Assembly (NCBI GenBank): GCA_002279765.1
Contig: NCCR01000321.1
Location: 1 to 7,734, forward strand
DNA from: Verrucomicrobia bacterium 12-59-8
GTDB taxonomy: Bacteria > Verrucomicrobiota > Verrucomicrobiae > Verrucomicrobiales > Verrucomicrobiaceae
Length of the DNA: 7,734 bases
Reading direction: 5' to 3'
Shown: piece after piece, positions 1 to 6,039 of the stretch
Position numbering within the stretch: position 1 is the first letter of the stretch
How the letters are laid out: every line of letters begins with the position of its first letter
Notes under the pieces: model-generated
The model's input: only the letters and a program-made list of their open reading frames with translations
What the model was told of the DNA's origin: nothing
The model's database searches: none
Made by a program: the position numbers and the translations under genes

Positions 1-840
1 AAGCGTGAGATACACGTCGTTGCCCTTGCGTGGCTCCTCGTATTCCTCGTCCACTTCACCGACCGGCCTGCCGCGCTGATCACGCTGCATGACGCGCACG
101 CCGGGCTTGCCGCGCAGGTAGTTGTCGAAGCTTTTCTCCACACCAGCGCCACCAAAGTCATCCGGCACGTAATAGTCCCAGCCTTTGCGATCTTCGGCGG
201 AGGCGCGCTGATCGTCTGGCAGGCGAACGTAGCCGAGGATGTGGCAGGCCACCGATTTGAGCGGATAAACACGCGAGGCACGCTCCGCGACGGTGACGCC
301 CGGCAGGCCGAGATTGTGCTCGGCGATGCGGCTGAACTCGGCAAAGCTTAGATCATCACGATACACCCAAGGTACCGCACCACCGAAGCTGCGGTAATGC
401 ACACGCAGGGAATCGATGGAGTAATCTTTATGTACCCCCATCTCGATCATGCGCTTGGTGATCGTCTCCTCGAAAATTTTGAAGATGTCGAGTTCGGGCT
501 TCATCCGCTTGATACCCCGTTCAGAGATCTCAAATGTGATTTCAGGAATGGGCGTCTTGTTCTGCTTGGCAAGACGCTTGTACTCAGTGACGACTTCGGC
601 AAGATTGATGCGCACCTCGAAGCTGGCCTTGTTGGTGGCCAGCACGACACCGTTGCGGTCCTTGATTTCCCCGCGTGGGCCGGGAATGCGCGCGCGTTCC
701 TTTTTCGCACCAGGGATCATTTTGGCAAACTCCTCCCGGCGGTCGATCTGCAGCGACCACAGCCGGAACACGAGCAGTCCAAACCCGCACAGCATGGCGA
801 GGGTGAACAGATAGAGACGGAAGCGGAATTTAACGACCAT
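1..840 (-). CDS. mrdA: Penicillin-binding protein 2 (elongasome transpeptidase), N-terminal part
   Basis: This is the first 280 residues of a class B penicillin-binding protein; the gene runs off the left edge, so the catalytic SxxK, SxN and KTG motifs are not visible. PBP2 cross-links peptidoglycan during side-wall growth, anchored in the inner membrane with a periplasmic catalytic domain. Visible here are a short basic cytoplasmic N-terminus, one membrane anchor at about residues 8-28, then the PBP dimer-domain signature RGEIKDRNGVVLATN (56-70) and the typical GVEKSFDNYLRGKPG (233-247). Start choice: the ATG at 840 overlaps the mreD stop by 11 nt and is preceded by TGAGGT with 9-nt spacing. 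Following mreB-mreC-mreD, it is more likely PBP2 (mrdA) than the division enzyme PBP3 (ftsI). A rodA gene may follow outside the window, but this cannot be seen. Confidence 0.93.
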   Translation of the reverse strand, partial: MVVKFRFRLYLFTLAMLCGFGLLVFRLWSLQIDRREEFAKMIPGAKKERARIPGPRGEIKDRNGVVLATNKASFEVRINLAEVVTEYKRLAKQNKTPIPEITFEISERGIKRMKPELDIFKIFEETITKRMIEMGVHKDYSIDSLRVHYRSFGGAVPWVYRDDLSFAEFSRIAEHNLGLPGVTVAERASRVYPLKSVACHILGYVRLPDDQRASAEDRKGWDYYVPDDFGGAGVEKSFDNYLRGKPGVRVMQRDQRGRPVGEVDEEYEEPRKGNDVYLTL

Positions 841-1444
841 CGAAACGGTACCTCAGTCCTTCATATTTGATTTCATAGCTCGACAGGCGGGCCAGCGAAT
901 AAAGCAGCAGAAAGATGAGCGGAGCGGCGAGCATGGCAAGGAGGCTGTCGGTGATCATCTTTGACCATACGCCCACCGGAAACTGCAGGGAACCACGCAG
1001 GAACGTGATGATGAGATATTGTGACATCAGCCACACGAAAGTGGCCAGGCCAACCATGAGCACGGGGAGTTCAAGACGACCCCGTTTGAACAGCGGGCGG
1101 ATGCCCTGCATCAGAGTGCCCAGCATGCCAAACAGCACGATGGATAGGCCAAATGGCAGCGGATGACTGCCCGCGCCCAGCTCAACGTCGGCACCGGTGC
1201 CAAAAACGTCATCCGCACCTGACAGACTCTCCATGACTCCCGGCAGATGGCGTGCATCCCAGATGAAACCGGTGATGAACGCGAGCACCAGCATCATCGA
1301 AAACGGCGAGGCCACGGAAGCGCTGAAGAAAAACACGGCGGGCAGAAACAGCGTGGCAAACTGGGCGATCTCCAGCCCAGGAATGAACTCCTGCACCATG
1401 AAGGTGAACAGCAGCAGAATGATGGAGATCGGGTGAAACAGCAT
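830..1444 (-). CDS. mreD: Rod shape-determining protein MreD
   Basis: A 204-residue, strongly hydrophobic protein lying between mreC and mrdA. MreD is an inner-membrane component of the elongasome that bridges MreC to the MreB filament and the wall synthases. About five or six membrane segments are visible (roughly 4-20, 28-45, 49-63, 99-118, 126-148 and 166-186), followed by a basic, charged C-terminus. MreD sequences are poorly conserved, so the call rests on length, topology and gene order. One feature stands out: a hydrophilic, acidic, Gly-rich loop at about 72-96 between membrane segments. The ATG at 1444 is 6 nt after the mreC stop with no clear Shine-Dalgarno, so translation is probably coupled to mreC. 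The 3' end overlaps mrdA by 11 nt. Confidence 0.88.
   Translation of the reverse strand: MLFHPISIILLLFTFMVQEFIPGLEIAQFATLFLPAVFFFSASVASPFSMMLVLAFITGFIWDARHLPGVMESLSGADDVFGTGADVELGAGSHPLPFGLSIVLFGMLGTLMQGIRPLFKRGRLELPVLMVGLATFVWLMSQYLIITFLRGSLQFPVGVWSKMITDSLLAMLAAPLIFLLLYSLARLSSYEIKYEGLRYRFDGR
850..855 (-). promoter_or_regulatory. Shine-Dalgarno for mrdA inside mreD
   Basis: TGAGGT on the minus strand lies 9 nt before the mrdA ATG, within the last codons of mreD. It supports the start at 840 and suggests that mrdA is initiated by its own ribosome-binding site as well as by coupling to mreD termination. Confidence 0.5.
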
Positions 1445-1450
1445 GGCGGC

Positions 1451-2302
1451 TCAGGGCTTGGGGCCAGATGGTGGAGCTGCGGGCTCCGGCGTGGGCTCGG
1501 CGACCTGCATCTCGATCACAAAGACATAATCCAAGGTGGAGAAATCTACGGCGGGCTCGATGACGGCCTCTCCGGATATCTCGCGGTTTTCAAAACGTTT
1601 GACCCGGCCCAGCAGCAGGTCCGGCGGAAACACACCGCCTTCACCGGAGGAATAAACTCCCGCACCGGCGTTGATGTTGGAGTTGCGATGGAGAAAGCGA
1701 AGATGGAGTTCAGGACGCACTTCCAGCGCGGCACGCTCGCCGCCGAGAATCCCCTGCTCCAGCGTGCCTTCGATTTTGGCCGATACGCGGCACATTTCAT
1801 CCGTGAGCAAAATCACCTTGGCCATGTGCGGCGCCAGTGTGGAGGTCTTGCCCACCAGACCGACGGAGGTGATCACGGGGCTGTCCGTGCCGATGCCGTC
1901 CAGCGAACCTTTGTCAATGATCAAACTGTTCCACCAGGTGCTGGAGCTGCGGCGGATCACCTTGGCGGCTGTCATCTTAAAAGGAGCCGACTGCTTGAAC
2001 TCGATGAGCTGGCGCAGCTTGGCATTCTCTTCGATGATCTGGTTGTACTTCTGCTGAATGATGCGCAGGCGTTCCAACTGGACGCGCTGCTCATCGTTCT
2101 CCCGTTTCAATTCGGCCGGGTTGACCTGCGGAGCCACGGCGGCCTCGGCCGCCTTCTCCATCGCAGCGCTGCTGTGAATGAACGGTGACAGCAGACTCAT
2201 GACACGCGACTGGATCTGCCGGGTGGTCGCAGTGTCAAAGGTGAACACGGCAACCAGCCCTGCTACGAAGATCAGAAGCGCGAGGATGTTGAGCTTTTTC
2301 AT
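1451..2302 (-). CDS. mreC: Rod shape-determining protein MreC
   Basis: A 283-residue bitopic membrane protein. MreC is the periplasmic scaffold of the elongasome; it dimerises through a coiled coil and its beta-rich domain contacts and activates PBP2. The layout matches: a basic MKK start, one membrane segment (about 5-22), a charged heptad-like helix (about 62-105), then the MreC beta domain (about 110-265) with recognisable stretches such as WWNSLIIDKGS (123-133) and TSVGLVGKTS (145-154). The protein ends in a short Pro/Ala-rich tail (about 268-283) of unknown role. Length is normal for the family. The ATG at 2302 has the strongest ribosome-binding sequence of the mre genes. It lies 80 nt after mreB, with no terminator seen in the gap, and 6 nt before mreD, consistent with one operon. 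Confidence 0.95.
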   Translation of the reverse strand: MKKLNILALLIFVAGLVAVFTFDTATTRQIQSRVMSLLSPFIHSSAAMEKAAEAAVAPQVNPAELKRENDEQRVQLERLRIIQQKYNQIIEENAKLRQLIEFKQSAPFKMTAAKVIRRSSSTWWNSLIIDKGSLDGIGTDSPVITSVGLVGKTSTLAPHMAKVILLTDEMCRVSAKIEGTLEQGILGGERAALEVRPELHLRFLHRNSNINAGAGVYSSGEGGVFPPDLLLGRVKRFENREISGEAVIEPAVDFSTLDYVFVIEMQVAEPTPEPAAPPSGPKP

Positions 2303-2312
2303 GATTGGCCTT

Positions 2313-2318
2313 TCCTCC
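2313..2318 (-). promoter_or_regulatory. Strong Shine-Dalgarno for mreC
   Basis: GGAGGA on the minus strand lies 10 nt before the mreC ATG. Its strength contrasts with mreB and mreD, which show no clear Shine-Dalgarno, so mreC may be initiated independently within the shared transcript. Confidence 0.6.
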
Positions 2319-2382
2319 GGGCTGGCGGCGGCGCTCTTCAGCAGATGCTTTCAAGCGGACGCGGTGCAGCGCGAAAGGGTCA

Positions 2383-3414
2383 TCAGACTTCGGTCGTGCT
2401 TACCTTGCGGAGGAATTCGAGTTCGCTCAGCACCCGACCCGTACCTTCGGCGACCGCGCTGAGCGGATCTTCCGCCACATGCACGGGGAGCGCTGTTTCT
2501 TCCTGCAGCAATTTGTCGAGGCCGCGCAGCAGCGCACCACCACCGGCAAGCATGATGCCACGGTCCACCAAGTCGGCGGAAAGTTCAGGGGGGCAGCGCT
2601 CCAACGTCGTGCGCACGGCATCGATGATGGCATTGAGCGGCTCCAGCATGGCTTCGCGCACTTCCTGACTGGTAATGGTGATGGTCTTGGGCAGACCGGC
2701 CACCATGTCACGTCCTTTGACTTCCATGGTGGTTTCCTTGCCCAGCGGGAAGGCTGAACCGACGCGCAGCTTGATCTCTTCCGCAGTGCGCTCACCGATC
2801 ATGAGATTGTAGGCGCGCTTCATGTAGTTGATGATCGCTTCGTCGAGTTCATCGCCCGCCACCCGGACGCTGCGGCTGTACACGATGCCGGAGAGCGAGA
2901 TGATGGCCACCTCGGTGGTGCCACCGCCGATATCGACGATCATATTGCCCGCTGCTTCCTGCACCGGCAGACCCACCCCAATCGCCGCAGCCATCGGCTC
3001 TTCGATCAGATAAACTTCACGCGCACCTGCCTGCTCCGCGCTTTCCTTCACCGCACGCTTCTCCACCTCCGTGATGCCGGAGGGCACGGCGATGACCACG
3101 CGCGGCCCGCGCATCTTGCGGCCTCCGCCTTGAACCTTCTTGATGAAGTGGCGGAGCATGGCCTCCGTCACGCGAAAGTCAGCGATCACGCCGTCTCTCA
3201 GGGGACGAATGGCCGTGATGCCGCCCGGTGTGCGGCCGAGCATGCGCTTGGCGTCATCGCCAACAGCGACAACTTCGTTGGTGCCGGTTTTAACCGCCAC
3301 CACTGAAGGTTCTCTGAGGACGATGCCGTGATCTTTTACATAGACGAGAGTGTTTGCCGTGCCGAGATCGATGCCGATGTCTTGGGCGACGAAGCCGAAA
3401 AGTTTGCCGAACAT
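2383..3414 (-). CDS. mreB: Rod shape-determining protein MreB (bacterial actin)
   Basis: A 343-residue actin-fold ATPase that polymerises into antiparallel filaments on the inner face of the cytoplasmic membrane and guides side-wall synthesis. All nucleotide-binding signatures are present: phosphate-1 [15 protein letters not shown] (12-26), the [14 protein letters not shown] segment (109-122), EEPMAAAIG (138-146), phosphate-2 [14 protein letters not shown] (160-173) and the adenosine motif [11 protein letters not shown] (288-298). The N-terminus, FGKLFGFV, looks like a short amphipathic helix of the type that anchors MreB to the membrane. Length is typical of the family (E. coli about 347). 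The ATG at 3414 is the natural family start, but no Shine-Dalgarno precedes it, only an AU-rich stretch. First gene of the mreBCD-mrdA cluster, lying 213 nt downstream of recF on the same strand. Confidence 0.98.
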   Translation of the reverse strand: MFGKLFGFVAQDIGIDLGTANTLVYVKDHGIVLREPSVVAVKTGTNEVVAVGDDAKRMLGRTPGGITAIRPLRDGVIADFRVTEAMLRHFIKKVQGGGRKMRGPRVVIAVPSGITEVEKRAVKESAEQAGAREVYLIEEPMAAAIGVGLPVQEAAGNMIVDIGGGTTEVAIISLSGIVYSRSVRVAGDELDEAIINYMKRAYNLMIGERTAEEIKLRVGSAFPLGKETTMEVKGRDMVAGLPKTITITSQEVREAMLEPLNAIIDAVRTTLERCPPELSADLVDRGIMLAGGGALLRGLDKLLQEETALPVHVAEDPLSAVAEGTGRVLSELEFLRKVSTTEV

Positions 3415-3627
3415 TGAGAATAAAAGGGAAAGATGTTAATGCGATCAGGTAGCAGAATCCAAATGCGCGGGGGAAAATTCTAACTGTTTTGAAAATCACG
3501 AAAAGCCCACGCGCCCGGTATTCTAATCCACCTTAAAGCTAAAACCGCCTGAAAATGCGTCAAGGGATGTTTCTAAGAAGCTGGGAATTGGCATTTTTAG
3601 GCCATTTCGGGCTCAAAACCACCGTTT
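3415..3627 (-). other. Intergenic region between recF and mreB, likely leader of the mre operon
   Basis: This is the only sizeable gap without a gene in the window, and it is visibly richer in A and T than its surroundings. It separates the recF stop from the mreB start, both on the minus strand. I see no convincing open frame, no strong terminator hairpin with a T tract, and no repeats. It probably carries the mre operon promoter and a 5' untranslated region of about 100 nt or more; the promoter position is uncertain. Confidence 0.5.
3520..3563 (-). promoter_or_regulatory. Possible sigma70-type promoter elements upstream of mreB
   Basis: On the minus strand TTGACG (3563-3558) matches a -35 box in five of six bases. 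A weak -10 candidate, TAGCTT, follows after 16 nt (3541-3536). A better -10 look-alike, TAGAAT (3525-3520), lies 32 nt from TTGACG, too far to pair with it, and lacks its own -35. Either could drive mreBCD-mrdA. The call rests only on similarity to the E. coli consensus. Confidence 0.25.
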
Positions 3628-4686
3628 TCAGCCTCGGATTCGGCTGATTATCGACTTTTCGACCCCAAAGACCCGCCCCGCCAGCTGATCCGCATCCGCC
3701 CAGTCCAAATTCGTCGTCGTGATCACCTTTTGCGTCCCCGGCGGCAGGCAGGCCAGCAGGGCGCGCCGACGGTGGGCGTCCAATTCGCCGAAAACATCAT
3801 CCATCAGCATCAATGGCGCTGAGCCACAGACATGCTCCAGCACCTGCGCCTGGGCCAGCTTCATTGCCAGCGCAAACGACCGCTGCTGGCCTTCAGAGGC
3901 AAAGGTGGTCGCATCAAGATCATTCAAGCGCATCCCTATGTCATCACGGTGCGGTCCAAATGCCGTCGAACGCGTGCGCGCTTCTTCATCCCGCATCGTC
4001 AGCAATGCCTCAAACAAACTCAGCGCTGCATCACTCGTACGCTGAAACGCGATGCTCACATTCTCCACACCATCACTCAGGTTCGCGTGCGCCCGTGACA
4101 CCTCCGGCCCCAGGGCTACACACAGTTCTGCGCGCCGCTGCCACAGTATTTGTGCAAAGCCGTCCATCACACGCGCAAAAGCATCCGCCTGCTTCCATCC
4201 GATGTTGGCATCTCGTTTCAAAACATGATTGCGACCACGCAATGCGCGCTCATAACCACGCAGCGCATGCAGATAATCAGGAAACATCTGGCTCGCCGCG
4301 AAGTCGAGAAACCTGCGCCGATGCTCCGCACCACCACGCAGCAAATTCATGTCGCGATGATCCATCCACACCACCACGCCTGATGCGGCCAGATAGTCCG
4401 CTGATCTGCCGCAGGTGGCCCCATCAACTGCCAGCCTCCGCGTTGTTGCTGACTGCGCATAGCGCAGCCGTTTGCCGCGCCAGTTCGCCTCCACCAAACA
4501 TGTGGCGGCGCCAAACCGCACCATCTCGGCCCGGTTCGATGTTCTGGGCGACTGCAGGCGCAGCAGCACACACGCAGCCTCAATGAGGGAAGTTTTTCCC
4601 TGCGCATTCCGACCCACGAGGAGTGTCACATCAGGATGCAGCTCCAGCTTCGCCTCGGCGAAGCAGCGGAAATCGCGCAGGAACAG
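3628..4686 (-). CDS. recF: DNA replication and repair protein RecF (probable non-AUG start)
   Basis: RecF is an SMC/ABC-type ATPase that, with RecO and RecR, helps load RecA at single-strand gaps. Numbering from a CTG at 4686 gives 352 residues, a normal family length. Visible are the N-terminal strand FLRDFRCF (2-9), Walker A GRNAQGKTS (25-33), FGPHRDD (243-249), the ABC signature SEGQQRS (264-270) and Walker B LMLMDD followed by ELD (292-297, 301-303). The first ATG/GTG-type start in frame is GTG at 4629. Using it (333 residues) would delete the conserved first strand and leave Walker A only five residues from the N-terminus, so I extend upstream. An in-frame TAG at 4695-4693 limits the start to CTG 4686, CTG 4680 or GTG 4629. 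It is divergent from hisS and not in the common dnaA-dnaN-recF setting. Identity is sure; the start is not. Confidence 0.9.
   Translation of the reverse strand: MFLRDFRCFAEAKLELHPDVTLLVGRNAQGKTSLIEAACVLLRLQSPRTSNRAEMVRFGAATCLVEANWRGKRLRYAQSATTRRLAVDGATCGRSADYLAASGVVVWMDHRDMNLLRGGAEHRRRFLDFAASQMFPDYLHALRGYERALRGRNHVLKRDANIGWKQADAFARVMDGFAQILWQRRAELCVALGPEVSRAHANLSDGVENVSIAFQRTSDAALSLFEALLTMRDEEARTRSTAFGPHRDDIGMRLNDLDATTFASEGQQRSFALAMKLAQAQVLEHVCGSAPLMLMDDVFGELDAHRRRALLACLPPGTQKVITTTNLDWADADQLAGRVFGVEKSIISRIRG
4647..4664. repeat. Perfect short inverted repeat near the recF/hisS starts
   Basis: GCTTCGCC and GGCGAAGC flank a TC centre, an 8-nt perfect inverted repeat that would form a stem of about 7 bp with a CTCG tetraloop. 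On the hisS side it lies 30 nt upstream of the ATG. On the recF side it lies 22 nt downstream of CTG 4686, where it encodes F-A-E-A-K. It may be chance from coding constraints, but its position between two closely divergent starts makes it worth recording. Confidence 0.4.
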
Positions 4687-4694
4687 GTCCCTCT

Positions 4695-5984
4695 ATGGCC
4701 TCCTTCCGCACAGTCAAAGGCTTTCGCGACTTCTTCCCCGAGGAATGCGCACTGCGAAACTACATCACCGAAACCTGGCGCTCCGTCGCACGTCGCTATG
4801 GCTTCGTGGAGTATGAAGCCCCGCTCGTCGAAAGCACCGACCTCTACCGCAAGAAAAGCGGCGATGAGATCACCAATCAGCTCTACTGCTTTCTCGACAA
4901 GGCGGAGCGCGAAATCTCCCTGCGCCCCGAAGTCACGCCTTCACTCGCACGCATGGCAACCGCCCGTCAGCGTGATTTCAAAAAGCCGATCAAATGGTTT
5001 CAAATCGGCCCCTGCTTCCGCTACGAAGAACCGCAGGAAGGCCGTGGCCGTGAGTTCATCCAGTTCAATGCCGACATCCTCGGCGACTCCTCGCCTGCCA
5101 CTTCCGCAGAACTGATTGCACTCGCGATTGATGTCATGCGCGAGTTCGGCGTCAGCGCAGATGATTTTATCATCCGCCTCAGCAATCGCGAAATCTGGAG
5201 CATCTTCCTCGCAGACAAAAATATCGCCGAGGAGCACACCACGACCTTCCTGAGCATCATCGACAAAATCGAGCGTGCACGCCCGGAAGAGACGGAAAAA
5301 AAGCTCGCCCTCATCGGCCTCACAACTGCCGAAGTCCGCGCCTTCATGTCCTCCACAGATGAGAACCACCCGGCCTTCGCTGCGCTGCGTGAAAACCTCA
5401 CCGCACGCGGTCTGTGGCAGTTCATCCGCATTGATGCCACCATCGTCCGTGGCCTCGCTTACTACACCGGAGTTGTCTTCGAAGTCTTCGATCTCAAGCA
5501 CGGCCTCCGCGCCCTTGCTGGCGGTGGAACGTACGACAAACTCTGCGCCCTCATGAGCGACGGCGGCGTGGACATGCCCGCCGCAGGCTTCGCCATGGGC
5601 GATGTCGTTCTCGGCATCCTCTTGAAGCGCACGCCCGGTGCGCAGATGAAGCTCACCAGCGCTTACCTCGCAGCCAGCAGCATTGACGCCTTTGTGGTCG
5701 TCGCTGATGAAGCCCAACGTCCGCACGCGCTCGCCGCCGTGCAGTCTCTGCGCGCGGCAGGCATCCGCATCGACTACAGCTTTGGCTCACAAAAAGTCGG
5801 CAAACAGTTTCAGGCCGCCGAAGATCGCAAAGCCCGCTTTGCCATCGTCTTCGGTGCTGAATACCCCGAGGTCGTCATCAAGAACCTGATCGCTCGTTCG
5901 CAGTGCGCAGTGCCCGCATCTGGCCTAGTCGGTGAAGTGCAGAAGATGCTCGCAGAACCCGCCGTTGGTCCGTTGATCGCCTGA
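4695..5984 (+). CDS. hisS: Histidine--tRNA ligase (HisRS), divergent branch
   Basis: HisRS charges tRNA-His with histidine using ATP in the cytoplasm. The 429-residue protein opens with the typical TVKGFRDFFPEE (6-17), then SLRPEVTPSLARM (75-87) for the usual LRPEGTAPVAR region, and class II motif 2 as FRYEEPQEGRGREFIQ (108-123). The HisA motif reads VRGLAYYTGVVFE (251-263), with Ala where the common form has Asp, and motif 3 reads GFAMGDVVLG (298-307), where the usual form ends in E-R. A C-terminal anticodon-binding domain covers about 331-425. These variants occur together in a known non-canonical group of HisRS, so I infer an active enzyme rather than a HisZ-like paralogue. Start: ATG 4695 fits the family N-terminus; an in-frame GTG at 4623 would add 24 unlikely residues. 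Only a weak AGG, 7 nt upstream, could serve as Shine-Dalgarno. Divergent from recF. Confidence 0.95.
   Translation: MASFRTVKGFRDFFPEECALRNYITETWRSVARRYGFVEYEAPLVESTDLYRKKSGDEITNQLYCFLDKAEREISLRPEVTPSLARMATARQRDFKKPIKWFQIGPCFRYEEPQEGRGREFIQFNADILGDSSPATSAELIALAIDVMREFGVSADDFIIRLSNREIWSIFLADKNIAEEHTTTFLSIIDKIERARPEETEKKLALIGLTTAEVRAFMSSTDENHPAFAALRENLTARGLWQFIRIDATIVRGLAYYTGVVFEVFDLKHGLRALAGGGTYDKLCALMSDGGVDMPAAGFAMGDVVLGILLKRTPGAQMKLTSAYLAASSIDAFVVVADEAQRPHALAAVQSLRAAGIRIDYSFGSQKVGKQFQAAEDRKARFAIVFGAEYPEVVIKNLIARSQCAVPASGLVGEVQKMLAEPAVGPLIA
4699..4705 (-). promoter_or_regulatory. Shine-Dalgarno-like AAGGAGG for recF, inside hisS codons 2-4
   Basis: AAGGAGG on the minus strand is a full match to the anti-Shine-Dalgarno core. 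It lies 12 nt before CTG 4686. A second purine run, GAGGG (4693-4689), lies 8 nt before CTG 4680. Neither favours the GTG at 4629. Together they support translation starting upstream of that GTG, but they do not decide between the two CTG codons. Confidence 0.4.
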
Positions 5985-6004
5985 TCAGAAGGCAAGCAAG
6001 TGCC

Positions 6005-6039
6005 CTTCATGAGCGTTGGTTTGAGCCAATCTCATGAAG
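6005..6039 (+). promoter_or_regulatory. Long hairpin enclosing the start codon of the downstream gene
   Basis: The arms CTTCATGAG (6005-6013) and CTCATGAAG (6031-6039) are perfect inverted repeats. The inner arms GTTGGT (6015-6020) and GCCAAT (6025-6030) continue the stem around a TTGA loop, with one unpaired C at 6014. This makes 15 pairs, 13 Watson-Crick and 2 G-U. The ATG of the ceramidase-like gene (6034-6036) is fully paired in the right arm, and there is no Shine-Dalgarno before it. In RNA this would hide the start codon; in DNA it could be an operator. It could also weakly terminate hisS transcription, but no T tract follows directly. Confidence 0.6.

Noticed and set aside
1247..2188. 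Plus-strand open frame (313 codons) opposite mreC/mreD
   Set aside because: mreC and mreD on the other strand have the correct topology and gene order; the plus-strand product is rich in His, Gly and Arg, as expected from antisense reading.
3615..3628. AAAAC-CACC-GTTTT inverted repeat at the recF stop as a terminator
   Set aside because: The stem is only 5 bp, mostly A-T, and no T tract follows in the recF direction.
4587..4600. GGGAA-GTTT-TTCCC inverted repeat upstream of hisS
   Set aside because: It lies in the recF Walker A coding region, has a 5-bp stem, and is adequately explained by the codons for G-K-T-S.
4623..4694. In-frame N-terminal extension of HisRS from GTG 4623
   Set aside because: The added 24 residues are polar and low in complexity, unlike the conserved HisRS start, and they overlap recF antisense. 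ATG 4695 begins the family N-terminus directly.
4941..5726. Long minus-strand open frame (261 codons) opposite hisS
   Set aside because: hisS is unambiguous here; the acidic, Gly/Cys-rich antisense product has no recognisable domains.
5989..6004. GGCA...TGCC short stem just after hisS as an intrinsic terminator
   Set aside because: It has only 4 paired bases, no T run follows, and it competes with the much stronger hairpin at 6005-6039.
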